Assembly (NCBI GenBank): GCA_017647785.1
Contig: JAGCJW010000019.1
Coordinates: 1 to 49,893, forward strand
DNA length: 49,893 bases
From: Bacteroidales bacterium
GTDB lineage: Bacteria > Bacteroidota > Bacteroidia > Bacteroidales > P3
Reading direction: 5' to 3'
Shown here: piece by piece, positions 35,648-44,129 of the stretch
How the letters are laid out: each line of letters begins with the position of its first letter
Numbering within the stretch: the first letter of the stretch is position 1
The notes under the pieces: generated by a model
What the model saw: only the letters and a program-made list of their open reading frames with translations
Databases searched by the model: none
What the model was told of the DNA's origin: nothing
Made by a program: the position numbers and the translations under genes

Positions 35648-36199
35648 TTATACTCTTGTCAGTCTTATTTTAGCCTTTTGTTTTAGTTCATAGAAGTTGT
35701 TTGCTTCTAAGATTTCTGCTTCTCTAAGAAAGAGTCTTGCACAGGCTTCTGCGTCTGATTCGGCTCTGTGGTGGTTTAGTGTTATGTTTTCTTGATTGCA
35801 TAGGTGGTCTAATGAGAATTTTGTGGATTCTTTCCATACTATGCGTGAGAGTTGATAGGTGCAAAGGTATCTTGCTTTTGGTTTTGGTATGCCGTAGTGA
35901 AGAAGGGTTTTTCTAAGTACGTTTATGTCAAATGAGGCGTTGTGTGCTATTAGGATTTTGTCGTCTAAGAAAGGTTCTATTTCATTCCATAATTGATTGA
36001 ATTCGGGTTTAAATTCAACATCTTCTTTATGTATTCCGTGTATTTTTTGTGCATAGAAATGAAAATAAGGATAACATATTGGTTTTATTAGCCAATTTTT
36101 TGTGCATACTATTTGTGAGTTTTCTACTACTGTCAGTCCAAGTGAGCAGGGCATGTATTTGTCTGCTGTTTCAAAGTCTATGCTTACGAAGTCGAACAT
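35648..36199 (-). CDS. DnaQ-like 3'-5' exonuclease (DEDDh)
   Basis: A 183-aa exonuclease. The DEDDh residues are visible: SIDFETA (Asp, Glu), HNASFDINVL (Asp) and HRAESDAEACARL (His and Asp). It resembles stand-alone exonucleases related to the epsilon subunit of DNA polymerase III. It probably trims DNA or RNA 3' ends, but the substrate is not known. It lies 4 bp from the convergent EamA stop codon and is preceded by the dsbD terminator. Confidence 0.88.
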   Translation of the reverse strand: MFDFVSIDFETADKYMPCSLGLTVVENSQIVCTKNWLIKPICYPYFHFYAQKIHGIHKEDVEFKPEFNQLWNEIEPFLDDKILIAHNASFDINVLRKTLLHYGIPKPKARYLCTYQLSRIVWKESTKFSLDHLCNQENITLNHHRAESDAEACARLFLREAEILEANNFYELKQKAKIRLTRV

Positions 36200-36208
36200 A
36201 ATATTAAA

Positions 36209-36241
36209 AAAATAAGAAGGGAAGTGTTGTCTTCCCTTCTT
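36209..36241 (-). terminator. Terminator of the wall/envelope block
   Basis: On the minus strand AACAAGAAGGGAAG pairs with CTTCCCTTCTT, followed by a T-run. It lies between dsbD and the exonuclease gene. Confidence 0.85.
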
Positions 36242-36261
36242 GTTATTTGATTTTTATTTGC

Positions 36262-38310
36262 TTATTTTTTGAAATTTGCTAAACCTTCATCAAGGAATTT
36301 AACAAAGTTGTTTATATCTCTGTCGTATGATTTAGGTTCTTTTGTTAATAGGTTGCCATCTGCGTCCATTAAAACGTATAATGGTTGAGCGTTAGCTTTA
36401 AATTCTTCGATTTGGAAGTTGTGGTTTTTCTTTCCAAGTGTTTTTATTGTTTTTCCGTCTTTTGTTGTTACCCATTCGCTTTCTGGTAATTCTATTGTAT
36501 TAACATCTGCGTAAAGAGCAACCATTATATATTCTTCTGTTAGACGTTTTTTTACTTGTGGGTCAACCCAAACATAGTTTTCCATTTCTCTACAATTAGC
36601 ACAAGTCTTTCCTGTGAAGTCAATGAAGATTGGTTTACCTACTTTTTTAGCGTAAGCTTTTGCTTCTTCAAGGTCAAAGAATCCTTCAAATCCTGTTGGT
36701 AAGTGAAGTTCTTTTGCATATTTTCTATCTGCTGGTAGAGAAGATGTGCTTTCTGTTGCAACTGTTGCATTTTCTGCGTTTATTCTAATCAAATCGAAGT
36801 CTTGTGTTGTTTGAGGTGGAATGTATCCTGAGATTGCTTTCAATGGAGCTCCCCATAAACCAGGTATCATATATACTACAAAAGAGAATACTATCAATGA
36901 TAAGAATAAACGTGGAACACCAATTTTTTCAAGTGGAGCATCTCCTTTGAATCTTAGTTTTCCTAATAAGTAGAATCCTAACATTGAGAATGTAACTATC
37001 CATAAAGCAAGATAAGTTTCTCTGTCTAATATTCCCCAACCTGCAGAAAGGTCTGCCATTGATAAGAATTTCAAACCTAATGCGATTTCTATGAAACCGA
37101 ATACGATTTTTACAGTATTTAACCATGAACCTGATTTCATATTCTTAAGAACTGAAGGGAACATTGCAAGTATTGTGAATGGTAAAGCAAATCCTACTGC
37201 AAATCCTAACATAGATATTAAGAATACATAGCTATTGCTTGAACCAGATGCCATTTCTATTAAGGCTGCTCCTAAGATTGGACCAGTACAAGAGAATGAT
37301 ACTAATACGGTTGTTAATGCTATGAAGAATGTTCCTAAATATCCACCTTTGTCTGCTTGTTCATCTGATTTGTTGATTAGTTTTGAAGGCATTGTTAGTT
37401 CAAACAATCCGAAGAATGAGAAGGCGAAGATCATAAATATTACAAAGAATATTAAGTTTGGTACCCAGTGAGTAGAGATTATGTACATTGCATCTCCTCC
37501 AAGAGCCCATGTTAAAATCAATCCTAAGACTGTAAACATAAATATGATGCTTCCACCAAAGAAGAATGCTTGTTGTCTTCCTTTACGTTTTGAACTTCCA
37601 CCTTTCATAAAGAAAGATATTGTCATTGGTATCATAGGGAATACACAAGGAGTTATCAATGCTAATAGTCCTGCAGTGAAAGATACAAAGAATACAGTCC
37701 ACATTGATTTGTCTTTTTGTGCTGCAGTAGTTTCTTCTTCTATTGTAGCTTCCGCTATTTCTTCTGTTTTTGCAACTTCTTTTGTTTCTTCTGTAAGCGT
37801 TTCTGTGCTTGCTATTTCTTCTGTAGCTGCAACAGGAGCTTCTAATGCTTTAGGATTTCCTTTTACATTAAAAGTAAAGTCAGTGTCATCTGGTGGAATA
37901 CAGCTGCCTTTTTCGCAAAGTTGGTAGTTTACACTTCCTTTTACTTGAAAGTCCTCTGCACTCTTTACTTTGATTCTTTGAGTGAAGGTAACTTTGTTCT
38001 TAAAGTAACGACTTGAGTCTTTTGCAAAAGGGTCGTATTCTGCGATTGGTTTTGGAGATTCTTTTATACTTCCAATTGCTTCATATTTTCCACTTTTTTC
38101 AAATGTAAATACGATAGGATTTTCTGTTCCCTTTGTGTATTGAGAATAGATGTGCCAATCTCCATCAAGCGTGCATTGCATTACTAATTCTGAAATGGAA
38201 TCGTTTATTGCTTTTGTTTTGAAATTCCATTTTGCTGCTTGTTGTGCATTTAGTACATTAGATAATATTAATGCTAATGTAAACAAACTTAATACTAATC
38301 TTTTTTTCAT
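36262..38310 (-). CDS. dsbD: Thiol:disulfide interchange protein DsbD
   Basis: A 682-aa three-domain protein. A signal peptide ends near NAQQ; an N-terminal periplasmic domain contains CEKGSCIPPDD. An acidic linker rich in Glu, Thr and Ala (about 155-200) precedes a membrane domain with about eight helices and two redox Cys (ITPCVFPM and SFSCTGPI). The C-terminal thioredoxin domain has FIDFTGKTCANCREME. Electrons pass from cytoplasmic thioredoxin through the membrane to periplasmic thiol proteins. The end domain is complete. It follows the EnvC-like gene by 17 bp and is closed by a terminator. Confidence 0.93.
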   Translation of the reverse strand: MKKRLVLSLFTLALILSNVLNAQQAAKWNFKTKAINDSISELVMQCTLDGDWHIYSQYTKGTENPIVFTFEKSGKYEAIGSIKESPKPIAEYDPFAKDSSRYFKNKVTFTQRIKVKSAEDFQVKGSVNYQLCEKGSCIPPDDTDFTFNVKGNPKALEAPVAATEEIASTETLTEETKEVAKTEEIAEATIEEETTAAQKDKSMWTVFFVSFTAGLLALITPCVFPMIPMTISFFMKGGSSKRKGRQQAFFFGGSIIFMFTVLGLILTWALGGDAMYIISTHWVPNLIFFVIFMIFAFSFFGLFELTMPSKLINKSDEQADKGGYLGTFFIALTTVLVSFSCTGPILGAALIEMASGSSNSYVFLISMLGFAVGFALPFTILAMFPSVLKNMKSGSWLNTVKIVFGFIEIALGLKFLSMADLSAGWGILDRETYLALWIVTFSMLGFYLLGKLRFKGDAPLEKIGVPRLFLSLIVFSFVVYMIPGLWGAPLKAISGYIPPQTTQDFDLIRINAENATVATESTSSLPADRKYAKELHLPTGFEGFFDLEEAKAYAKKVGKPIFIDFTGKTCANCREMENYVWVDPQVKKRLTEEYIMVALYADVNTIELPESEWVTTKDGKTIKTLGKKNHNFQIEEFKANAQPLYVLMDADGNLLTKEPKSYDRDINNFVKFLDEGLANFKK

Positions 38311-38327
38311 TTCTATATTACTGTTTA

Positions 38328-39650
38328 TTATTTACTTAACCAAATAGAAGGGTTTAAGTGATGTGTTCCTTTAAAAATTTGGAACTTATATTCACTTACT
38401 CCATCTTCGTTTGTACTTACTGTTCCTATTGTTTGTTTTGTATCTACTTTTTGTCCGTTTTTAACGCTTACGCTTTTTAAATTTGCATAGACACTCATAT
38501 ATTCTCCGTGTCTTATGATTACAACTAATAGTCCTGTAGGTCCTTTCGCTACTCTTGAAACTTCTCCTTTAAATATAGCTCTAACAGAAGAACCTTTTGT
38601 TGTTCTTACATCTATCCCTTTATTTTCAACAACAGCTCCCGCAACTTCAGGGTGTTTGTGAACTCCATATTGAGATACTATAACACCTTGTGCTGTTGGC
38701 CAAGGAAGTTTCCCTTTGTTTGCTTCAAAACTACTTGATAGAGCCACTTCTTCTGGTGTTGTTGCTATAGTGTAGTTTTTCTTTTTAGCAGTTTCTATTG
38801 CTGCTTTATTGGCAGCAGCTTCTTTTGTGTTACTTGTTGTATTAGAAGCCATCTGCTGTTTTTTCTTAGCAGCTAACTCTTTTTGTTTTTTAACTTCTGC
38901 TGCTATGGCATTGTCTATTTGTTGTTGTAGCTTTTTTACTTGTTGTTGCTTGCTCTTAAGATTTTTAGATAATTGTTTTTCTTTTTTTTGTAGTTGATTT
39001 ACTGTCTTTTGCTTTTCTTTTTTCTCTTTGTTTAAAGCATTTGATTGTATTAATTCTTGTTTTAGAAGCTTTTCTTGGTTATTACGTTTTAGTTCTAGTT
39101 CATTTGTGCGTTTAGATAATTCTGTAGTTTTTGATTGTATTTGTGCGAGTTTTTCTTGTTGCATTTCCCCGAATTGGCGGAAGAATACATATCTTTGGTA
39201 TGCTTCTTTGTAATCTTTTGATGAAAAAATAAACAATAACTTATCTGTGTTTGTTTTGTTTTTTTGAGCGTAACGCAACATTTGAGCGTAATTGTCTTTC
39301 AATATTGTAATTTCTTTACATAGCTCTCCGATAGAGTGTTGGGTGCTTTTAATTTCGCTGTTAAGCATTCCCATTTGAGAGTTTATATTTTTGATTAATT
39401 TTTTTCTTTGTTCAATCTTTTTCTCTAATACTCTTAATTCTGAGGTGGACATTTTTTTTGTTTTTTTCGTCTCATTGAGTATTTTATTCATTGAAGCTAT
39501 TTCTTTTTCTAATTTAACTTTCTCTTTTTCAAGTTTGTTTCTGTCTTGAGAATAAAGATCTAAAGGATATATTATCATGCTTATTATTAGTATGATAATA
39601 TATCTTGGTATTAATTTAATTATTCTTGAATTTATTGTTTTCTTTCCCAT
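38328..39650 (-). CDS. EnvC-like murein hydrolase activator (degenerate LytM)
   Basis: A 440-aa exported protein: a signal or anchor helix (about 12-34, ending DLYSQ), a long coiled coil (about 35-260) and a C-terminal M23/LytM domain. Zinc ligands are changed. The usual HxGxD reads NKGID and the usual HxH reads YKFQI, so it is probably a non-catalytic activator of amidases, as known for EnvC. The frame extends to a TTG at 39662, but that codon is inside the -7 box (39660-39667), so the ATG at 39650 is used, with a leader of only a few nucleotides. Confidence 0.85.
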   Translation of the reverse strand: MGKKTINSRIIKLIPRYIIILIISMIIYPLDLYSQDRNKLEKEKVKLEKEIASMNKILNETKKTKKMSTSELRVLEKKIEQRKKLIKNINSQMGMLNSEIKSTQHSIGELCKEITILKDNYAQMLRYAQKNKTNTDKLLFIFSSKDYKEAYQRYVFFRQFGEMQQEKLAQIQSKTTELSKRTNELELKRNNQEKLLKQELIQSNALNKEKKEKQKTVNQLQKKEKQLSKNLKSKQQQVKKLQQQIDNAIAAEVKKQKELAAKKKQQMASNTTSNTKEAAANKAAIETAKKKNYTIATTPEEVALSSSFEANKGKLPWPTAQGVIVSQYGVHKHPEVAGAVVENKGIDVRTTKGSSVRAIFKGEVSRVAKGPTGLLVVIIRHGEYMSVYANLKSVSVKNGQKVDTKQTIGTVSTNEDGVSEYKFQIFKGTHHLNPSIWLSK

Positions 39651-39659
39651 ATTAATCGC

Positions 39660-39667
39660 CAAAATTA
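39660..39667 (-). promoter_or_regulatory. -7 box of the EnvC-like gene
   Basis: The minus strand reads TAATTTTG, 9 nt upstream of the ATG at 39650. The start point is expected within a few bases of the ATG. Confidence 0.5.
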
Positions 39668-39712
39668 CGAAGATTTACCGAAATAAATATAATTTGTGAG
39701 TATAAATTTACT

Positions 39713-40981
39713 TTAAATCAATTCTTGACGTAAGGCATCTTGTTTTATGAAAATGAATAATAGAAATGTAAATGCCCAAAGAGAAGATCCTCCATAACTG
39801 ATAAATGGTAATGGAATGCCTATAACAGGAAGCAATCCTATAGTCATACCAATGTTTATAAAGAAATGGAAGAATATAATACTTGCAACAGAATAACCAT
39901 ACACTCTTGCGAATTTAGAACGTTGTCGTTCTGCCATTTTTATTAGTTTAGTGCAGAGAAGTATGAAAAGTACTATTGTAATAGAAGAACCAATAAATCC
40001 CCATTCTTCTCCTATAGTACAAAAAATAAAGTCGGTATCTTGTTCTGGCACAAAATTAAATTTTGTTTGTGTGCCATTTAAGAACCCTTTGCCTACTACA
40101 CCTCCAGATCCTATCGCGATTTTACTTTGATTTACATTGTATCCAACTCCTTTAAAGTCTTCTTTTTTTCCAAGTAAGACTTCAATTCTGTCTTTTTGGT
40201 GTTGTTCTAATACGTTTTCAAACACAAAATCTACTGCTAAAGTGAAAGCAGAGGCTCCTACAAATGACAGAATAAATAGCCAAATATTTAATTTTCTTAT
40301 TTTTTTTCGAAGAATGAAATATACTGAGAAAATTAGTATGAAATATATTCCTATTAGTAAATATTGATTAACAAGCAATGCTAAAATAAATAATACGATA
40401 CATGCAAATCCAATTATTAATATATAAGAGGACATTCCTTCTCTATAAAGAACAAATACAAAGGAGCAAAAAACTAATGCAGAACCTGTGTCATTTTGTA
40501 GAAGAATAAGAAGCATTGGAATTAGGATTATAGCTATTGCAGATAGTCTTGTTTTCCATTTATTAAAATCTGCAGAAAGCGAAGAAAAGATTTTTGCTAG
40601 AGCCAATGCCGTAGCACCTTTGGCAAATTCCGAAGGTTGTATTCCAAAATCCCCTATACCAAACCATGACTTAGCTCCCTTTGTTTCCGACCCGACAGCT
40701 AAAACGGCTATAAGCATGAGTATAAATATCCCATATATAATAAAGGATGTTTGAGAGAAAAATTTGGGGTCTAATATTAGTACAAATAATGCAATGAGTA
40801 AAGAGGCTCCTATCCATATCAGCTGTTTGCCATATCTGCTAGAGAAATCTAAAATGTAGCTATCACTGCCTTCATAAACTGCAGCATAGATATTTATCCA
40901 ACCAAAGAGTACAAGTAATAAATATATTATTATTACGTTCCAATCAAGGTTTCTTATTAAACTTTTATTACTTCTATCCAT
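39713..40981 (-). CDS. rodA: Rod-shape peptidoglycan glycosyltransferase RodA
   Basis: A 422-aa SEDS-family protein with about ten helices. Landmarks are AKSWFGIGDFGIQPSEFAKGATAL, LLQNDTGSALVFCSFVF, FVPEQDTDFIFCTIGEEWGF and the C-terminal GIPLPFISYGGSS. It polymerises glycan strands for side-wall growth together with PBP2, whose gene lies 28 bp upstream in the same direction. No shape genes of the mre group are in the window. Confidence 0.93.
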   Translation of the reverse strand: MDRSNKSLIRNLDWNVIIIYLLLVLFGWINIYAAVYEGSDSYILDFSSRYGKQLIWIGASLLIALFVLILDPKFFSQTSFIIYGIFILMLIAVLAVGSETKGAKSWFGIGDFGIQPSEFAKGATALALAKIFSSLSADFNKWKTRLSAIAIILIPMLLILLQNDTGSALVFCSFVFVLYREGMSSYILIIGFACIVLFILALLVNQYLLIGIYFILIFSVYFILRKKIRKLNIWLFILSFVGASAFTLAVDFVFENVLEQHQKDRIEVLLGKKEDFKGVGYNVNQSKIAIGSGGVVGKGFLNGTQTKFNFVPEQDTDFIFCTIGEEWGFIGSSITIVLFILLCTKLIKMAERQRSKFARVYGYSVASIIFFHFFINIGMTIGLLPVIGIPLPFISYGGSSLWAFTFLLFIFIKQDALRQELI

Positions 40982-41009
40982 TTTATTATTTTACCTTACA
41001 AGGATGGGA

Positions 41010-42863
41010 TTATCTCTTTTTTACTTTTATTTTCTTTTTTAAAGGTAGGGGCTGACAAGGATTCGTATCTATATAATATTGCTCCATTTCTTTTCTTTCA
41101 ACATCTCCTCTTATGTGTTTCTCTACAATTAAACTAGCTATAGGTGCAGCCCATGTTCCTCCACCTCCTTGAGCATTCTCTATGTAGACAGCAACTGCTA
41201 TTTGAGGATTATTTTTTGGGGCAAAACAAATAAAGACTGAATGGTCATCTCCTATATTTTCTGCAGTTCCTGTTTTTCCACATATTGCAATATCGTCTAT
41301 TTTTGCTCTTCTTGCAGTTCCTCCTGCTTCATGAACAACTCCCCACATTCCTTCTACAGCAATATCCCAATATGAGGAAGGAATCATACTATAATGTTTT
41401 TCTGAATATTTTTTATATCGGAATTTACCTTCTTCATTTCCAAAATTTCTTACTATATGAGGAGGTATATACCAGCCTCTATTAGCTACTAATGCTGCAA
41501 AATTTGCCATTTGTAATGGGATTACCCCAACTTCTCCTTGTCCTATAGAGTTAGAATAAATAGTATAGAAATTCCATCCACTAGGATACCATTTATTATA
41601 AAAGCTAGTATCAGGAATATAACCTTTTCTTGCACTAGGTAAATCAATGTCTAAACGCGTACCGAATCCCATACGTTTTGCTGCATCTCCCCATTCACTT
41701 AATCCATATTTACTATCTATTTTTCCTGTATTTGGATTAGTCTTTTGAACTACTCTTTGGAAGACTCTATAAAAATAAGGGTTACAAGACATTTTTATAG
41801 CATCTCTTACATTGCTTGCAGAAGGGTGGTTGTGACACCCAACTAAAGATTTATCACAAACGAATCCGCTATTAGGATTAATTACTCCCATATCTAAAGC
41901 TATTAAAGCTTGCGCTATTTTAAATATACTTCCAGGAGGATATTCGGCCATTAAAGCTCTATTGAATAAGGGTTTTGAAATATCTTGAGATAATTTTTTA
42001 TAATTTTCACCTCTTATTCTTCCTACTAATAAATTTGGATTATAATAAGGGGCAGAAACGAAGCACAATACTTCCCCCGTACTTGGCTCAATTGCAACTA
42101 TACAACCCCTTTTGTTTGCCATTATTTTTTCAGCATATTTTTGTAGTTCAATGTCAATTGTGCTATAAAGGTTTTGTCCCGCTACTGCTAAAGTGTCAAA
42201 CATGCCATCTTGGAAAGAGCCTTTTTCTCTATTATGTACGTCAACTAATGTTATTTTGCTTCCTTTTTGACCTCGTAAAATTTCTTCATAAGACTTTTCA
42301 AGTCCACTCATTCCAATGTAGTCCCCTTTTTTATAGTAAGGGTTTTCTTCTATTGTTTTTTCATTTACTTCACCAATATAGCCTAAAATATGACAAGCAA
42401 CAGAATCAGGATAATATCTTAAAGTTCTACTTTGTGCATAAAAACCTTCAAATTTGTATAATTTTTCTTGTAGGGGAGCGAAATCTTCTTTTGATATTTG
42501 TTTTTCAAAAGTTGACGCAACATATGTAGAATATTTTTTTGCTTTGTCCATCTTTTTTATAAAGTCTTCTTTTGTTATTTTTAAAAGAGAACAAAATTCT
42601 GCAGTATCAATTTCCTTCACTTGGCGAGGAATAACCATCAAATCATATACGGCCTCATTGTACACTAATAATTTTCCATTTCTGTCATAAATTAAACCTC
42701 TTGAAGGATATTGTGTTACATGACGCAGAGCATTTTTATTAGCAAGACGTGTATATGAATCATCAATTATTTGAAGATGAGCAAGCCTAATTATGTAAAT
42801 TAATCCAACAATAATAAATATTGCTGAAATAGTTATTCGTCTTGATGAAAAAGCGTCTCTCAC
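41010..42863 (-). CDS. mrdA: Penicillin-binding protein 2
   Basis: A 617-aa class B PBP with an N-terminal anchor helix (about 12-30), a dimerisation region beginning RLANKNALRHVTQYPSRG, and a transpeptidase domain. Its motifs are SxxK in PPGSIFKIA (about 309), SxN in SNSIGQGEVGV (about 439) and KTG in CGKTGTAEN (about 530). It cross-links peptidoglycan in elongation as partner of RodA. The -7 box is TAATTTTG (42893-42900, minus), 29 bp before the ATG. Confidence 0.94.
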   Translation of the reverse strand: MRDAFSSRRITISAIFIIVGLIYIIRLAHLQIIDDSYTRLANKNALRHVTQYPSRGLIYDRNGKLLVYNEAVYDLMVIPRQVKEIDTAEFCSLLKITKEDFIKKMDKAKKYSTYVASTFEKQISKEDFAPLQEKLYKFEGFYAQSRTLRYYPDSVACHILGYIGEVNEKTIEENPYYKKGDYIGMSGLEKSYEEILRGQKGSKITLVDVHNREKGSFQDGMFDTLAVAGQNLYSTIDIELQKYAEKIMANKRGCIVAIEPSTGEVLCFVSAPYYNPNLLVGRIRGENYKKLSQDISKPLFNRALMAEYPPGSIFKIAQALIALDMGVINPNSGFVCDKSLVGCHNHPSASNVRDAIKMSCNPYFYRVFQRVVQKTNPNTGKIDSKYGLSEWGDAAKRMGFGTRLDIDLPSARKGYIPDTSFYNKWYPSGWNFYTIYSNSIGQGEVGVIPLQMANFAALVANRGWYIPPHIVRNFGNEEGKFRYKKYSEKHYSMIPSSYWDIAVEGMWGVVHEAGGTARRAKIDDIAICGKTGTAENIGDDHSVFICFAPKNNPQIAVAVYIENAQGGGGTWAAPIASLIVEKHIRGDVERKEMEQYYIDTNPCQPLPLKKKIKVKKR

Positions 42864-42892
42864 TATATTTGTTTTGGTTGTAAAAATATGTG

Positions 42893-42900
42893 CAAAATTA
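42893..42900 (-). promoter_or_regulatory. -7 box of the mrdA-rodA operon
   Basis: The minus strand reads TAATTTTG, 29 bp upstream of the ATG at 42863. Confidence 0.55.
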
Positions 42901-43020
42901 CAGAAAAAAATCCATTTGCTATTATATTTTAGGTAAACTAATCTCGGAATTCTACTAAATGAATAATTATTTGTATTAAAAAATATGAAATAAAATAGTT
43001 GCTTTCCAAAAATTATTTAC

Positions 43021-43028
43021 TAAATTTG
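43021..43028 (+). promoter_or_regulatory. -7 box of atpB
   Basis: TAAATTTG matches TAnnTTTG and lies 27 bp before the ATG. Confidence 0.6.
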
Positions 43029-43055
43029 CCTTCTCTAAAAGAAATCGTATTATAG

Positions 43056-44129
43056 ATGATGAAACGAGTATTTTTATTTTTAATTGTATTTTTTCTCTCC
43101 TTTGGAGTAGTTTTTGCTAGTGAAAAAACTGAAGAACAATTTGATGCTGGAGAATTAATAATGGAGCACCTTGGGGACTCTTATTATTGGCATATATTTA
43201 CATATAAATCTTTAGATGCTTCAATACCTCTTCCGATTATTTTGATAAATGATGGAAAGGTTGATGTTTTTATGTCAAGTAGATTTCATCATGGTCACTC
43301 TCCTTACAAAGGTTACAAGATAGCAACAGAAGCAGATGGAGAAGGATTGGAAGGAAGTATAATATGTGTTGATGACAAAGGAGTTTACACAGGTAAGAAA
43401 CCTTTAGATTTTTCTATTACTAAGAATGTTTTTGCGATTTTTATTGTTGCAGGATTGATTATCTTCTTAGTGCTAAAGGGAGCGAAAATAGCAAAACAAA
43501 GAGAAGGTCAAGCACCGAAAGGATTACTTACTGTAGTTGAATTTTTTATTTCGTTCATAAAAGATGATATTGCAGGACCTTCTATAGGAGAGCATAAATA
43601 CAAAAAGTATTTACCATATTTACTTACTGCATTCTTGTTTATTTTCTTCTCAAACTTATTAGGGCTATTCCCATTCTTCCCTGGAGGGGCTAATATTACA
43701 GGAAACATCGCGGTTACTTTGTGTTTAGCGGTATTTACTTTTGTCATAACAAATGTAAGTGGAAACAAACACTATTGGACTCACATAATAAATATGCCAG
43801 GTGTGCCTTGGTGGTTGAAATTCCCACTACCAATTATGCCTGTGGTTGAAATATTAGGATTGTTTACAAAACCATTCTCTCTAACTATACGTTTGTTCGC
43901 AAATATAACTGCAGGACACGTTATGATATTGAGTTTTATTTGTATAATATTTATATTCGGAGAAAAAAGTGCTGCATTAGGCTATGGGACTTCTGTATTA
44001 CCTCTATTCTTTGCCTTATTCATGACAGCATTAGAAGTTTTAGTTGCATTCATTCAAGCTTACGTTTTCACTCTTTTGTCTGCAATCTATATAGGAATGG
44101 CTACAGAAGAAGAGCATGCTAAAGAATAG
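43056..44129 (+). CDS. atpB: ATP synthase F0 subunit a
   Basis: A 357-aa membrane protein with a cleavable-looking N-terminus (MMKRVFLFLIVFFLSFGVVFA) and a periplasmic segment of about 90 residues, as in other Bacteroidota. The core helices include FFSNLLGLFPFFPGGANITG and the essential Arg in LTIRLFANITAGHVM. It forms the proton path with the c-ring. The following gene is not atpE; the stop overlaps the next, unrelated gene by 14 bp, so the other F0/F1 genes must be elsewhere. Confidence 0.95.
   Translation: MMKRVFLFLIVFFLSFGVVFASEKTEEQFDAGELIMEHLGDSYYWHIFTYKSLDASIPLPIILINDGKVDVFMSSRFHHGHSPYKGYKIATEADGEGLEGSIICVDDKGVYTGKKPLDFSITKNVFAIFIVAGLIIFLVLKGAKIAKQREGQAPKGLLTVVEFFISFIKDDIAGPSIGEHKYKKYLPYLLTAFLFIFFSNLLGLFPFFPGGANITGNIAVTLCLAVFTFVITNVSGNKHYWTHIINMPGVPWWLKFPLPIMPVVEILGLFTKPFSLTIRLFANITAGHVMILSFICIIFIFGEKSAALGYGTSVLPLFFALFMTALEVLVAFIQAYVFTLLSAIYIGMATEEEHAKE

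Noticed and set aside
37481..37927. Antisense frame inside dsbD
   Set aside because: The dsbD frame has clear domains and motifs; the opposite frame is a by-product of its codon use.
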